Below are positions 22,240 through 36,464 of a stretch of 64,000 bases of DNA, in pieces. The stretch lies in assembly GCA_964035795.1 (NCBI GenBank), contig OZ038322.1:2452264-2516263 (forward strand). Reading direction: 5' to 3'. Numbering within the stretch: position 1 is the first letter of the stretch; every line of letters begins with the position of its first letter. Under the pieces are notes generated by a model. That model worked only from the letters and a program-made list of their open reading frames with translations, searched no databases and was not told the origin of the DNA. This DNA is from Pterobdella sp. o SKG-2022. Its lineage: Eukaryota; Annelida; Clitellata; Hirudinida; Piscicolidae. The translations under genes were made by a program, and so were the position numbers.

Positions 22240-25200
22240 ATGAGTTTTCAAGCATATATTTTTCAATTCACTCCAAGGTTCTGTTGCCAGAGCCATTTTA
22301 TCACAAGTATGATTTTTTCTTTAAACATCACCTCGCTCGGAGTTACCTCAAGCGTCTGTTTGCTAAAAATATTTCTTATAATAGTTTCAATAATCTTCGG
22401 GTCGAAACTAGATTTTTTCAACAAATAACTTGATTTCACATTAACATTTGTCGTTTTTTTTTTTGAAATTTCAACATGAGGAAAATTTCAAGCATTTTTA
22501 GGTCAAGTCACCGCAAGATTATGTTACCAAAACTATTTTATCAAAAGTAAGATTGGTTCTTTAAACACGCTTTCGCTTGGAGTCACCGCGAACTTCTTTT
22601 CGCTAACAACCTTTTTCCTACTAGTTTTCGTCATGTCGAAACTGGATTTTTTGTGCTCAAACTGGAGTTAATATTCTATTTTTTTTGTTATACTTTCTAA
22701 ATTCTCAACACGAATGAGTTTTCAAGCATATATTTTTCAACTCACTCCAAGGTTCTGTTGCCAGAGCCATTTTATCAAAAGTATGATTTTTTCTTTAAAC
22801 ATCACCTCGCTCGGAGTTACCTTAAGCGTCTGTTTGCTAACAACATTTCTTCTAATAGTTTCAATAATCTTCGGGTCGAAACTTGATTTTTTCAACAAAA
22901 AACTTGATTTCACATTAACATTTGTCGTTTTTTTTTTTTTAAATTCCAACATGAAGAACATTTCAAGCATTTTTAGGTCAAGTCACCGCAAGGTTATGTT
23001 ACCAAAACTATTTTATCAAAAGTGAGATCGGTTTTGTAAACTCACTTTCGCTTGGATTCACCGCAAACTTCTTTTCGCTAACAACCTTTTTCCTACTTGT
23101 TTTCGTCATGTCGAAACTGGATTTTTTGTGCTCAAACTGGAGTTAATATTCTATTTTTTTTGTTATAATTTCTTAATTCTCAACACGAATGAGTTTTCAA
23201 GCATATATTTTTCAATTCACTCCAAGGTTCTGTTGCCAGAGCCATTTTATCACAAGTATGATTTTTTCTTTAAACATCACCTCGCTCGGAGTTACCTCAA
23301 GCGTCTGTTTGCTAAAAATATTTCTTCTAATAGTTTCAATAATCTTCGGGTCGAAACTAGATTTTTTCAACAAATAACTTGATTTCACATTAACATTTGT
23401 CGTTTTTTTTTTTGAAATTTCAACATGAGGAAAATTTCAAGCATTTTTAGGTCAAGTCACCGCAAGATTATGTTACCAAAACTATTTTATCAAAAGTAAC
23501 ATTGGTTCTTTAAACACGCTTTCGCTTGGAGTCACCGCGAACTTCTTTTCGCTAACAACCTTTTTCCTACTAGTTTTCGTCATGTCGAAACTGGATTTTT
23601 TGTGCTCAAACTGGAGTTAATATTCTATTTTTGTTGTTATACTTTCTAAATTCTCAACACGAATGAGTTTTCAAGCATATATTTTTAAACTCACTCCAAG
23701 GTTCTGTTGCCAGAGCCATTTTATCAAAAGTATGATTTTTTCTTTAAACATCACCTCGCTCGGAGTTACCTCAAGCGTCTGTTTGCTAAAAATATTTCTT
23801 CTAATAGTTTCAATAATCTTCGGGTCGAAACTAGATTTTTTCAACAAATAACTTGATTTCACATTAACATTTGTCGTTTTTTTTTTTGAAAATTCAACAT
23901 GAGGAAAATTTCAAGCATTTTTAGGTCAAGTCACCGCAAGATTATGTTACCAAAACTATTTTATCAAAAGTAAGATTGGTTCTTTAAACACGCTTTCGCT
24001 TGGAGTCACCGCGAACTTCTTTTCGCTAACAACCTTTTTCCTACTAGTTTTCGTCATGTCGAAACTGGATTTTTTGTGCTCAAACTGGAGTTAATATTCT
24101 ATTTTTTTTGTTATACTTTCTAAATTCTCAACACGAATGAGTTTTCAAGCATATATTTTTCAACTCACTCCAAGGTTCTGTTGCCAGAGCCATTTTATCA
24201 AAAGTATGATTTTTTCTTTAAACATCACCTCGCTCGGAGTTACCTCAAGCGTCTGTTTGCTAACAACATTTCTTCTAATAGTTTCAATAATCTTCGGGTC
24301 GAAACTAGATTTTTTCAACAAAAAACTTCATTTTACATTTAATTTGTCGTTTTTTTTTTTGAAATTTCAACATGAGGAACATTTCAAGCATTTTTAGGTC
24401 AAGTCACCGCAAGGTTATGTTACCAAAACTATTTTATCAAAAGTGAGATCGGTTTTGTAAACTCACTTTCGCTTGGATTCACCGCAAACTTCTTTTCGCT
24501 AACAACCTTTTTCCTACTAGTTTTCGTCATGTCGAAACTGGATTTTTTGTGCTCAAACTGGGGTTAATATTCTATTTTTTTTGTTATACTTTCTAAATTC
24601 TCAACACGAATGAGTTTTCAAGCATATATTTTTCAACTCACTCCAAGGTTCTGTTGCCAGAGCCATTTTATCACAAGTATGATTTTTTCTTTAAACATCA
24701 CCTCGCTCGGAGTTACCTCAAGCGTCTGTTTGCTAAAAATATTTCTTCTAATAGTTTCAATAATCTTCGGGTCGAAACTAGATTTTTTCAACAAATAACT
24801 TGATTTCACATTAACATTTGTCGTTTTTTTTTTTGAAATTTCAACATGAGGAAAATTTCAAGCATTTTTAGGTCAAGTCACCGCAAGATTATGTTACCAA
24901 AACTATTTTATCAAAAGTAAGATTGGTTCTTTAAACACGCTTTCGCTTGGAGTCACCGCGAACTTCTTTTCGCTAACAACCTTTTTCCTACTAGTTTTCG
25001 TCATGTCGAAACTGGATTTTTTGTGCTCAAACTGGAGTTAATATTCTATTTTTTTTGTTATACTTTCTAAATTCTCAACACGAATGAGTTTTCAAGCATA
25101 TATTTTTCAACTCACTCCAAGGTTCTGTTGCCAGAGCCATTTTATCAAAAGTATGATTTTTTCTTTAAACATCACCTCGCTCGGAGTTACCTTAAGCGTC

Positions 25201-27457
25201 TGTTTGCTAACAACAATTCTTCTAATAGTTTCAATAATCTTCGGGTCGAAACTAGATTTTTTCAACAAAAAACTTGATTTCACATTAACATTTGTCGTTT
25301 TTTTTTTTTTTAATTCCAACATGAGGAACATTTCAAGCATTTTTAGGTCAAGTCACCGCAAGGTTATGTTACCAAAACTATTTTATCAAAAGTGAGATCG
25401 GTTTTGTAAACTCACTTTCGCTTGGATTCACCGCAAACTTCTTTTCGCTAACAACCTTTTTCCTACTTGTTTTCGTCATGTCGAAACTGGATTTTTTGTG
25501 CTCAAACTGGAGTTAATATTCTATTTTTTTTGTTATAATTTCTTAATTCTCAACACGAATGAGTTTTCAAGCATATATTTTTCAATTCACTCCAAGGTTC
25601 TGTTGCCAGAGCCATTTTATCACAAGTATGATTTTTTCTTTAAACATCACCTCGCTCGGAGTTACCTCAAGCGTCTGTTTGCTAAAAATATTTCTTCTAA
25701 TAGTTTCAATAATCTTCGGGTCGAAACTAGATTTTTTCAACAAATAACTTGATTTCACATTAACATTTGTCGTTTTTTTTTTTGAAAATTCAACATGAGG
25801 AAAATTTCAAGCATTTTTAGGTCAAGTCACCGCAAGGTTATGTTACCAAAACTATTTTATCAAAAGTGAGATCGGTTTTGTAAACTCACTTTCGCTTGGA
25901 TTCACCGCAAACTTCTTTTCGCTAACAACCTTTTTCCTACTAGTTTTCGTCATGTCGAAACTGGATTTTTTGTGCTCAAACTGGAGTTAATATTCTATTT
26001 TTTTTGTTATACTTTCTAAATTCTCAACACGAATGAGTTTTCAAGCATATATTTTTCAACTCACTCCAAGGTTCTGTTGCCAGAGCCATTTTATCAAAAG
26101 TATGATTTTTTCTTTAAACATCACCTCGCTCGGAGTTACCTTAAGCGTCTGTTTGCTAACAACAATTCTTCTAATAGTTTCAATAATCTTCGGGTCGAAA
26201 CTAGATTTTTTCAACAAAAAACTTGATTTCACATTAACATTTGTCGTTTTTTTTTTTTTACATTCCAACATGAGGAACATTTCAAGCATTTTTAGGTCAA
26301 GTCACCGCAAGGTTATGTTACCAAAACTATTTTATCAAAAGTGAGATCGGTTTTGTAAACTCACTTTCGCTTGGATTCACCGCAAACTTCTTTTCGCTAA
26401 CAACCTTTTTCCTACTTGTTTTCGTCATGTCGAAACTGGATTTTTTGTGCTCAAACTGGAGTTAATATTCTATTTTTTTTGTTATAATTTCTTAATTCTC
26501 AACACGAATGAGTTTTCAAGCATATATTTTTCAATTCACTCCAAGGTTCTGTTGCCAGAGCCATTTTATCACAAGTATGATTTTTTCTTTAAACATCACC
26601 TCGCTCGGAGTTACCTCAAGCGTCTGTTTGCTAAAAATATTTCTTCTAATAGTTTCAATAATCTTCGGGTCGAAACTAGATTTTTTCAACAAAAAACTTG
26701 ATTTCACATTAACATTTGTCGTTTTTTTTTTTTTAAATTCCAACATGAAGAACATTTCAAGCATTTTTAGGTCAAGTCACCGCAAGGTTATGTTACCAAA
26801 ACTATTTTATCAAAAGTGAGATCGGTTTTGTAAACTCACTTTCGCTTGGATTCACCGCAAACTTCTTTTCGCTAACAACCTTTTTCCTACTTGTTTTCGT
26901 CATGTCGAAACTGGATTTTTTGTGCTCAAACTGGAGTTAATATTCTCTTTTTTTTGTTATAATTTCTAAATTCCCAACATGAATGAGTTTTCAAGCATAT
27001 ATTTTTCAACTCACTCCAAGGTTTTGTTGCCAGAGCCATTTTATCAAAAGTATGATTTTTTCTTTAAACATCACCTCGCTCGGAGTTACCTCAAGCGTCT
27101 GTTTGCTAACAACATTTCTTCTAATAGTTTCAATAATCTTCGGGTCGAAACTTGATTTTTTCAACAAAAAACTTGATTTCACATTAACATTTGTCGTTTT
27201 TTTTTTTTTAAATTCCAACATGAAGAACATTTCAAGCATTTTTAGGTCAAGTCACCGCAAGGTTATGTTACCAAAACTATTTTATCAAAAGTGAGATCGG
27301 TTTTGTAAACTCACTTTCGCTTGGATTCACCGCAAACTTCTTTTCGCTAACAACCTTTTTCCTACTTGTTTTCGTCATGTCGAAACTGGATTTTTTGTGC
27401 TCAAACTGGAGTTAATATTCTCTTTTTTTTGTTATAATTTCTAAATTCCCAACATGA
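22240..27457 (+). repeat. Mosaic satellite segment with a partial dimer echo (11 monomers)
   Basis: Monomers start at 22240, 22714, 23189, 23663, 24137, 24610, 25084, 25559, 26033, 26508 and 26983. Haplotype B2 becomes common here, as at 22240, 23189, 23663 and 24610. The version CTTTAAACTC... with ATTTTTAAACTCACTCC first appears at 23663, and the GCTAACAACAATTC version at 25084. The pair 25084-26032 is echoed by 26033-26982 at an offset of 949 bp, although their second monomers differ towards the end. Confidence 0.75.
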
Positions 27458-28878
27458 ATGAGTTTTCAAGCATATATTTTTTAACTCACTCCAAGGTTTT
27501 GTTGCCAGAGCCATTTTATCAAAAGTATGATTTTTTCTTTAAACATCACCTCGCTCGGAGTTACCTCAAGCGTCTGTTTGCTAACAACATTTCTTCTAAT
27601 AGTTTCAATAATCTTCGGGTCGAAACTAGATTTTTTCAACAAAAAACTTCATTTTACATTTAATTTGTCTTTTTTTTTTTTTAAATTCCAACATGAGGAA
27701 CATTTCAAGCATTTCTAGGTCAAGTCACCGCAAGGTTATGTTACCAAAACTATTTTATCAAAAGTGAGATCGGTTTTGTAAACTCACTTTCGCTTGGATT
27801 CACCGCAAACTTCTTTTCGCTAACAACCTTTTTCCTACTTGTTTTCGTCATGTCGAAACTGGATTTTTTGTGCTCAAACTGGAGTTAATATTCTATTTTT
27901 TTTGTTATAATTTCTTAATTCTCAACACGAATGAGTTTTCAAGCATATATTTTTCAATTCACTCCAAGGTTCTGTTGCCAGAGCCATTTTATCACAAGTA
28001 TGATTTTTTCTTTAAACATCACCTCGCTCGGAGTTACCTCAAGCGTCTGTTTGCTAACAACATTTCTTCTAATAGTTTCAATAATCTTCGGGTCGAAACT
28101 AGATTTTTTCAACAAAAAACTTCATTTTACATTTAATTTGTCGTTTTTTTTTTTGAAATTTCAACATGAGGAACATTTCAAGCATTTTTAGGTCAAGTCA
28201 CCGCAAGATTATGTTACCAAAACTATTTTATCAAAAGTAAGATTGGTTCTTTAAACACGCTTTCGCTTGGAGTCACCGCGAACTTCTTTTCGCTAACAAC
28301 CTTTTTCCTACTAGTTTTCGTCATGTCGAAACTGGATTTTTTGTGCTCAAACTGGAGTTAATATTCTATTTTTTTTGTTATACTTTCTAAATTCTCAACA
28401 CGAATGAGTTTTCAAGCATATATTTTTCAACTCACTCCAAGGTTCTGTTGCCAGAGCCATTTTATCAAAAGTATGATTTTTTCTTTAAACATCACCTCGC
28501 TCGGAGTTACCTCAAGCGTCTGTTTGCTAACAACATTTCTTCTAATAGTTTCAATAATCTTCGGGTCGAAACTAGATTTTTTCAACAAAAAACTTGATTT
28601 CACATTAACATTTGTCGTTTTTTTTTTTTTAAGTTTCAACATGAGGAACATTTCAAGCATTTTTAGGTCAAGTCACCGCAAGGTTATGTTACCAAAACTA
28701 TTTTATCAAAAGTGAGATCGGTTTTGTAAACTCACTTTCGCTTGGATTCACCGCAAACTTCTTTTCGCTAACAACCTTTTTCCTACTAGTTTTCGTCATG
28801 TCGAAACTGGATTTTTTGTGCTCAAACTGGAGTTAATATTCTCTTTTTTTTGTTATAATTTCTAAATTCCCAACATGA
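27458..28878 (+). repeat. Higher-order repeat, trimer, copy 1 (1421 bp)
   Basis: Monomers start at 27458, 27931 and 28404. The first carries a rare ATATTTTTTAACTCACTCC variant near 27474-27492, where other copies read ATATTTTTCAACTCACTCC. The third ends half A with TTTAAGTTTCAACATGAGG. All these markers recur in the same order 1421 bp later. Confidence 0.85.
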
Positions 28879-30299
28879 ATGAGTTTTCAAGCATATATTT
28901 TTTAACTCACTCCAAGGTTTTGTTGCCAGAGCCATTTTATCAAAAGTATGATTTTTTCTTTAAACATCACCTCGCTCGGAGTTACCTCAAGCGTCTGTTT
29001 GCTAACAACATTTCTTCTAATAGTTTCAATAATCTTCGGGTCGAAACTAGATTTTTTCAACAAAAAACTTCATTTTACATTTAATTTGTCTTTTTTTTTT
29101 TTTAAATTCCAACATGAGGAACATTTCAAGCATTTCTAGGTCAAGTCACCGCAAGGTTATGTTACCAAAACTATTTTATCAAAAGTGAGATCGGTTTTGT
29201 AAACTCACTTTCGCTTGGATTCACCGCAAACTTCTTTTCGCTAACAACCTTTTTCCTACTTGTTTTCGTCATGTCGAAACTGGATTTTTTGTGCTCAAAC
29301 TGGAGTTAATATTCTATTTTTTTTGTTATAATTTCTTAATTCTCAACACGAATGAGTTTTCAAGCATATATTTTTCAATTCACTCCAAGGTTCTGTTGCC
29401 AGAGCCATTTTATCACAAGTATGATTTTTTCTTTAAACATCACCTCGCTCGGAGTTACCTCAAGCGTCTGTTTGCTAACAACATTTCTTCTAATAGTTTC
29501 AATAATCTTCGGGTCGAAACTAGATTTTTTCAACAAAAAACTTCATTTTACATTTAATTTGTCGTTTTTTTTTTTGAAATTTCAACATGAGGAACATTTC
29601 AAGCATTTTTAGGTCAAGTCACCGCAAGATTATGTTACCAAAACTATTTTATCAAAAGTAAGATTGGTTCTTTAAACACGCTTTCGCTTGGAGTCACCGC
29701 GAACTTCTTTTCGCTAACAACCTTTTTCCTACTAGTTTTCGTCATGTCGAAACTGGATTTTTTGTGCTCAAACTGGAGTTAATATTCTATTTTTTTTGTT
29801 ATACTTTCTAAATTCTCAACACGAATGAGTTTTCAAGCATATATTTTTCAACTCACTCCAAGGTTCTGTTGCCAGAGCCATTTTATCAAAAGTATGATTT
29901 TTTCTTTAAACATCACCTCGCTCGGAGTTACCTCAAGCGTCTGTTTGCTAACAACATTTCTTCTAATAGTTTCAATAATCTTCGGGTCGAAACTAGATTT
30001 TTTCAACAAAAAACTTGATTTCACATTAACATTTGTCGTTTTTTTTTTTTTAAGTTTCAACATGAGGAACATTTCAAGCATTTTTAGGTCAAGTCACCGC
30101 AAGGTTATGTTACCAAAACTATTTTATCAAAAGTGAGATCGGTTTTGTAAACTCACTTTCGCTTGGATTCACCGCAAACTTCTTTTCGCTAACAACCTTT
30201 TTCCTACTAGTTTTCGTCATGTCGAAACTGGATTTTTTGTGCTCAAACTGGAGTTAATATTCTATTTTTTTTGTTATACTTTCTAAATTCTCAACACGA
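28879..30299 (+). repeat. Higher-order repeat, trimer, copy 2 (1421 bp)
   Basis: This is a tandem duplicate of 27458-28878 with the same internal spacings (473, 473, 475). I saw no substitution between the copies in the parts compared, apart from the last ~90 bp. There, copy 1 ends ATTCTCTTTTTTTTG and copy 2 ends ATTCTATTTTTTTTG, which places the duplication breakpoints in the tail of half B. Confidence 0.85.
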
Positions 30300-31249
30300 A
30301 TGAGTTTTCAAGCATATATTTTTCAACTCACTCCAAGGTTCTGTTGCCAGAGCCATTTTATCAAAAGTATGATTTTTTCTTTAAACATCACCTCGCTCGG
30401 AGTTACCTCAAGCGTCTGTTTGCTAACAACATTTCTTCTAATAGTTTCAATAATCTTCGGGTCGAAACTAGATTTTTTCAACAAAAAACTTGATTTCACA
30501 TTAACATTTGTCGTTTTTTTTTTTTTAAGTTTCAACATGAGGAACATTTCAAGCATTTTTAGGTCAAGTCACCGCAAGGTTATGTTACCAAAACTATTTT
30601 ATCAAAAGTGAGATCGGTTTTGTAAACTCACTTTCGCTTGGATTCACCGCAAACTTCTTTTCGCTAACAACCTTTTTCCTACTAGTTTTCGTCATGTCGA
30701 AACTGGATTTTTTGTGCTCAAACTGGAGTTAATATTCTATTTTTTTTGTTATAATTTCTTAATTCTCAACACGAATGAGTTTTCAAGCATATATTTTTCA
30801 ATTCACTCCAAGGTTCTGTTGCCAGAGCCATTTTATCACAAGTATGATTTTTTCTTTAAACATCACCTCGCTCGGAGTTACCTCAAGCGTCTGTTTGCTA
30901 AAAATATTTCTTCTAATAGTTTCAATAATCTTCGGGTCGAAACTAGATTTTTTCAACAAAAAACTTGATTTCACATTAACATTTGTCGTTTTTTTTTTTT
31001 TAAATTCCAACATGAGGAACATTTCAAGCATTTTTAGGTCAAGTCACCGCAAGGTTATGTTACCAAAACTATTTTATCAAAAGTGAGATCGGTTTTGTAA
31101 ACTCACTTTCGCTTGGATTCACCGCAAACTTCTTTTCGCTAACAACCTTTTTCCTACTTGTTTTCGTCATGTCGAAACTGGATTTTTTGTGCTCAAACTG
31201 GAGTTAATATTCTATTTTTTTTGTTATAATTTCTTAATTCTCAACACGA
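30300..31249 (+). repeat. Two satellite monomers linking the trimer and 6-mer blocks
   Basis: The monomer at 30300 is a further near copy of 29825, so the last trimer unit is followed by a single-monomer duplication. The monomer at 30775 has the CACAAG and GCTAAAAATATTTC half-A type with a B1 half B. Confidence 0.8.
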
Positions 31250-34095
31250 ATGAGTTTTCAAGCATATATTTTTCAACTCACTCCAAGGTTCTGTTGCCAG
31301 AGCCATTTTATCACAAGTATGATTTTTTCTTTAAACATCACCTCGCTCGGAGTTACCTCAAGCGTCTGTTTGCTAACAACAATTCTTCTAATAGTTTCAA
31401 TAATCTTCGTGTCGAAACTAGATTTTTTCAACAAATAACTTGATTTCACATTAACATTTGTCGTTTTTTTTTTTGAAATTTCAACATGAGGAAAATTTCA
31501 AGCATTTTTAGGTCAAGTCACCGCAAGATTATGTTACCAAAACTATTTTATCAAAAGTAAGATTGGTTCTTTAAACACGCTTTCGCTTGGAGTCACCGCG
31601 AACTTCTTTTCGCTAACAACCTTTTTCCTACTAGTTTTCGTCATGTCGAAACTGGATTTTTTGTGCTCAAACTGGAGTTAATAATCTATTTTTGTTGTTA
31701 TACTTTCTAAATTCTCAACACGAATGAGTTTTCAAGCATATATTTTTCAACTCACTCCAAGGTTCTGTTGCCAGAGCCATTTTATCAAAAGTATGATTTT
31801 TTCTTTAAACATCACCTCGCTCGGAGTTACCTCAAGCGTCTGTTTGCTAACAACATTTCTTCTAATAGTTTCAATAATCTTCGGGTCGAAACTAGATTTT
31901 TTCAACAAAAAACTTCATTTTACATTAACATTTGTCGTTTTTTTTTTTGAAATTTCAACATGAGGAACATTTCAAGCATTTTTAGGTCAAGTCACCGCAA
32001 GATTATGTTACCAAAACTATTTTATCAAAAGTGAGATCGGTTTTGTAAACTCACTTTCGCTTGGATTCACCGCAAACTTCTTTTCGCTAACAACCTTTTT
32101 CCTACTTGTTTTCGTCATGTCGAAACTGGATTTTTGTGCTCAAACTGGAGTTAATATTCTTTTTTTTTTGTTATACTTTCTAAATTCTCAACACGAATGA
32201 GTTTTCAAGCATATATTTTTAAACTCACTCCAAGGTTCTGTTGCCAGAGCCATTTTATCACAAGTATGATTTTTTCTTTAAACATCACCTCGCTCGGAGT
32301 TACCTCAAGCGTCTGTTTGCTAAAAATATTTCTTCTAATAGTTTCAATAATCTTCGGGTCGAAACTAGATTTTTTCAACAAAAAACTTGATTTCACATTA
32401 ACATTTGTCGTTTTTTTTTTTTTAAGTTTCAACATGAGGAACATTTCAAGCATTTTTAGGTCAAGTCACCGCAAGGTTATGTTACCAAAACTATTTTATC
32501 AAAAGTGAGATCGGTTTTGTAAACTCACTTTCGCTTGGATTCACCGCAAACTTCTTTTCGCTAACAACCTTTTTCCTACTAGTTTTCGTCATGTCGAAAC
32601 TGGATTTTTTGTGCTCAAACTGGAGTTAATATTCTATTTTTTTTGTTATACTTTCTAAATTCTCAACACGAATGAGTTTTCAAGCATATATTTTTCAACT
32701 CACTCCAAGGTTCTGTTGCCAGAGCCATTTTATCAAAAGTATGATTTTTTCTTTAAACATCACCTCGCTCGGAGTTACCTCAAGCGTCTGTTTGCTAACA
32801 ACATTTCTTCTAATAGTTTCAATAATCTTCGGGTCGAAACTAGATTTTTTCAACAAAAAACTTGATTTCACATTAACATTTGTCGTTTTTTTTTTTTTAA
32901 GTTTAAACATGAGGAACATTTCAAGCATTTTTAGGTCAAGTCACCGCAAGGTTATGTTACCAAAACTATTTCATCAAAAGTGAGATCGGTTTTGTAAACT
33001 CACTTTCGCTTGGATTCACCGCAAACTTCTTTTCGCTAACAACCTTTTTCCTACTTGTTTTCGTCATGTCGAAACTGGATTTTTTGTGCTCAAACTGGAG
33101 TTAATATTCTATTTTTTTTGTTATAATTTCTTAATTCTCAACACGAATGAGTTTTCAAGCTTATATTTTTCAACTCACTCCAAGGTTCTGTTGCCAGAGC
33201 CATTTTATCACAAGTATGATTTTTTCTTTAAACATCACCTCGCTCGGAGTTACCTCAAGCGTCTGTTTGCTAAAAATATTTCTTCTAATAGTTTCAATAA
33301 TCTTCGGGTCGAAACTAGATTTTTTCAACAAATAACTTGATTTCACATTAACATTTGTCGTTTTTTTTTTTGAAATTTCAACATGAGGAAAATTTCAAGC
33401 ATTTTTAGGTCAAGTCACCGCAAGATTATGTTACCAAAACTATTTTATCAAAAGTAAGATTGGTTCTTTAAACACGCTTTCGCTTGGAGTCACCGCGAAC
33501 TTCTTTTCGCTAACAACCTTTTTCCTACTAGTTTTCGTCATGTCGAAACTGGATTTTTTGTGCTCAAACTGGAGTTAATATTCTATTTTTGTTGTTATAC
33601 TTTCTAAATTCTCAACACGAATGAGTTTTCAAGCATATATTTTTAAACTCACTCCAAGGTTCTGTTGCCAGAGCCATTTTATCAAAAGTATGATTTTTTC
33701 TTTAAACATCACCTCGCTCGGAGTTACCTCAAGCGTCTGTTTGCTAACAACATTTCTTCTAATAGTTTCAATAATCTTCGGGTCGAAACTAGATTTTTTC
33801 AACAAAAAACTTGATTTCACATTAACATTTGTCGTTTTTTTTTTTTTAAATTCCAACATGAGGAACATTTCAAGCATTTTTAGGTCAAGTCACCGCAAGG
33901 TTATGTTACCAAAACTATTTTATCAAAAGTGAGATCGGTTTTGTAAACTCACTTTCGCTTGGATTCACCGCAAACTTCTTTTCGCTAACAACCTTTTTCC
34001 TACTTGTTTTCGTCATGTCGAAACTGGATTTTTTGTGCTCAAACTGGAGTTAATATTCTATTTTTTTTGTTATAATTTCTTAATTCTCAACACGA
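31250..34095 (+). repeat. Higher-order repeat, 6-mer (2846 bp)
   Basis: Monomers start at 31250, 31724, 32197, 32672, 33147 and 33621. Private markers are CTTCGTGTCGAAAC near 31406-31419, GTTAATAATCTATTTTTG near 31676-31693, a one-base-shorter GGATTTTTGTGCTC near 32128-32141, and TTCAAGCTTATATTTTTC near 33154-33171. All recur in the following block, which shows the 6-monomer periodicity. Confidence 0.85.
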
Positions 34096-36464
34096 ATGAG
34101 TTTTCAAGCATATATTTTTCAACTCACTCCAAGGTTCTGTTGCCAGAGCCATTTTATCACAAGTATGATTTTTTCTTTAAACATCACCTCGCTCGGAGTT
34201 ACCTCAAGCGTCTGTTTGCTAACAACAATTCTTCTAATAGTTTCAATAATCTTCGTGTCGAAACTAGATTTTTTCAACAAATAACTTGATTTCACATTAA
34301 CATTTGTCGTTTTTTTTTTTGAAATTTCAACATGAGGAAAATTTCAAGCATTTTTAGGTCAAGTCACCGCAAGATTATGTTACCAAAACTATTTTATCAA
34401 AAGTAAGATTGGTTCTTTAAACACGCTTTCGCTTGGAGTCACCGCGAACTTCTTTTCGCTAACAACCTTTTTCCTACTAGTTTTCGTCATGTCGAAACTG
34501 GATTTTTTGTGCTCAAACTGGAGTTAATAATCTATTTTTGTTGTTATACTTTCTAAATTCTCAACACGAATGAGTTTTCAAGCATATATTTTTCAACTCA
34601 CTCCAAGGTTCTGTTGCCAGAGCCATTTTATCAAAAGTATGATTTTTTCTTTAAACATCACCTCGCTCGGAGTTACCTCAAGCGTCTGTTTGCTAACAAC
34701 ATTTCTTCTAATAGTTTCAATAATCTTCGGGTCGAAACTAGATTTTTTCAACAAAAAACTTCATTTTACATTAACATTTGTCGTTTTTTTTTTTGAAATT
34801 TCAACATGAGGAACATTTCAAGCATTTTTAGGTCAAGTCACCGCAAGATTATGTTACCAAAACTATTTTATCAAAAGTGAGATCGGTTTTGTAAACTCAC
34901 TTTCGCTTGGATTCACCGCAAACTTCTTTTCGCTAACAACCTTTTTCCTACTTGTTTTCGTCATGTCGAAACTGGATTTTTGTGCTCAAACTGGAGTTAA
35001 TATTCTTTTTTTTTTGTTATACTTTCTAAATTCTCAACACGAATGAGTTTTCAAGCATATATTTTTAAACTCACTCCAAGGTTCTGTTGCCAGAGCCATT
35101 TTATCACAAGTATGATTTTTTCTTTAAACATCACCTCGCTCGGAGTTACCTCAAGCGTCTGTTTGCTAAAAATATTTCTTCTAATAGTTTCAATAATCTT
35201 CGGGTCGAAACTAGATTTTTTCAACAAAAAACTTGATTTCACATTAACATTTGTCGTTTTTTTTTTTTTAAGTTTCAACATGAGGAACATTTCAAGCATT
35301 TTTAGGTCAAGTCACCGCAAGGTTATGTTACCAAAACTATTTTATCAAAAGTGAGATCGGTTTTGTAAACTCACTTTCGCTTGGATTCACCGCAAACTTC
35401 TTTTCGCTAACAACCTTTTTCCTACTTGTTTTCGTCATGTCGAAACTGGATTTTTTGTGCTCAAACTGGAGTTAATATTCTATTTTTTTTGTTATAATTT
35501 CTTAATTCTCAACACGAATGAGTTTTCAAGCTTATATTTTTCAACTCACTCCAAGGTTCTGTTGCCAGAGCCATTTTATCACAAGTATGATTTTTTCTTT
35601 AAACATCACCTCGCTCGGAGTTACCTCAAGCGTCTGTTTGCTAAAAATATTTCTTCTAATAGTTTCAATAATCTTCGGGTCGAAACTAGATTTTTTCAAC
35701 AAATAACTTGATTTCACATTAACATTTGTCGTTTTTTTTTTTGAAATTTCAACATGAGGAAAATTTCAAGCATTTTTAGGTCAAGTCACCGCAAGATTAT
35801 GTTACCAAAACTATTTTATCAAAAGTAAGATTGGTTCTTTAAACACGCTTTCGCTTGGAGTCACCGCGAACTTCTTTTCGCTAACAACCTTTTTCCTACT
35901 AGTTTTCGTCATGTCGAAACTGGATTTTTTGTGCTCAAACTGGAGTTAATATTCTATTTTTGTTGTTATACTTTCTAAATTCTCAACACGAATGAGTTTT
36001 CAAGCATATATTTTTAAACTCACTCCAAGGTTCTGTTGCCAGAGCCATTTTATCAAAAGTATGATTTTTTCTTTAAACATCACCTCGCTCGGAGTTACCT
36101 CAAGCGTCTGTTTGCTAACAACATTTCTTCTAATAGTTTCAATAATCTTCGGGTCGAAACTAGATTTTTTCAACAAAAAACTTCATTTTACATTTAATTT
36201 GTCGTTTTTTTTTTTGAAATTTCAACATGAGGAACATTTCAAGCATTTTTAGGTCAAGTCACCGCAAGATTATGTTACCAAAACTATTTTATCAAAAGTG
36301 AGATCGGTTTTGTAAACTCACTTTCGCTTGGATTCACCGCAAACTTCTTTTCGCTAACAACCTTTTTCCTACTTGTTTTCGTCATGTCGAAACTGGATTT
36401 TTTGTGCTCAAACTGGAGTTAATATTCTATTTTTGTTGTTATACCCTCTAAATTCCCAACACGA
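34096..36464 (+). repeat. 5-mer derivative of the preceding 6-mer, one monomer lost
   Basis: Monomers start at 34096, 34570, 35043, 35518 and 35992. The first two and the start of the third match 31250, 31724 and 32197 at an offset of 2846 bp. The fourth and fifth match 33147 and 33621 at an offset of 2371-2371 bp. The third (35043-35517) starts like 32197 but ends like 32672 (CCTACTTG then GTTATAATTTCTTAATTC), so it is a recombinant across exactly one monomer length. Confidence 0.85.
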
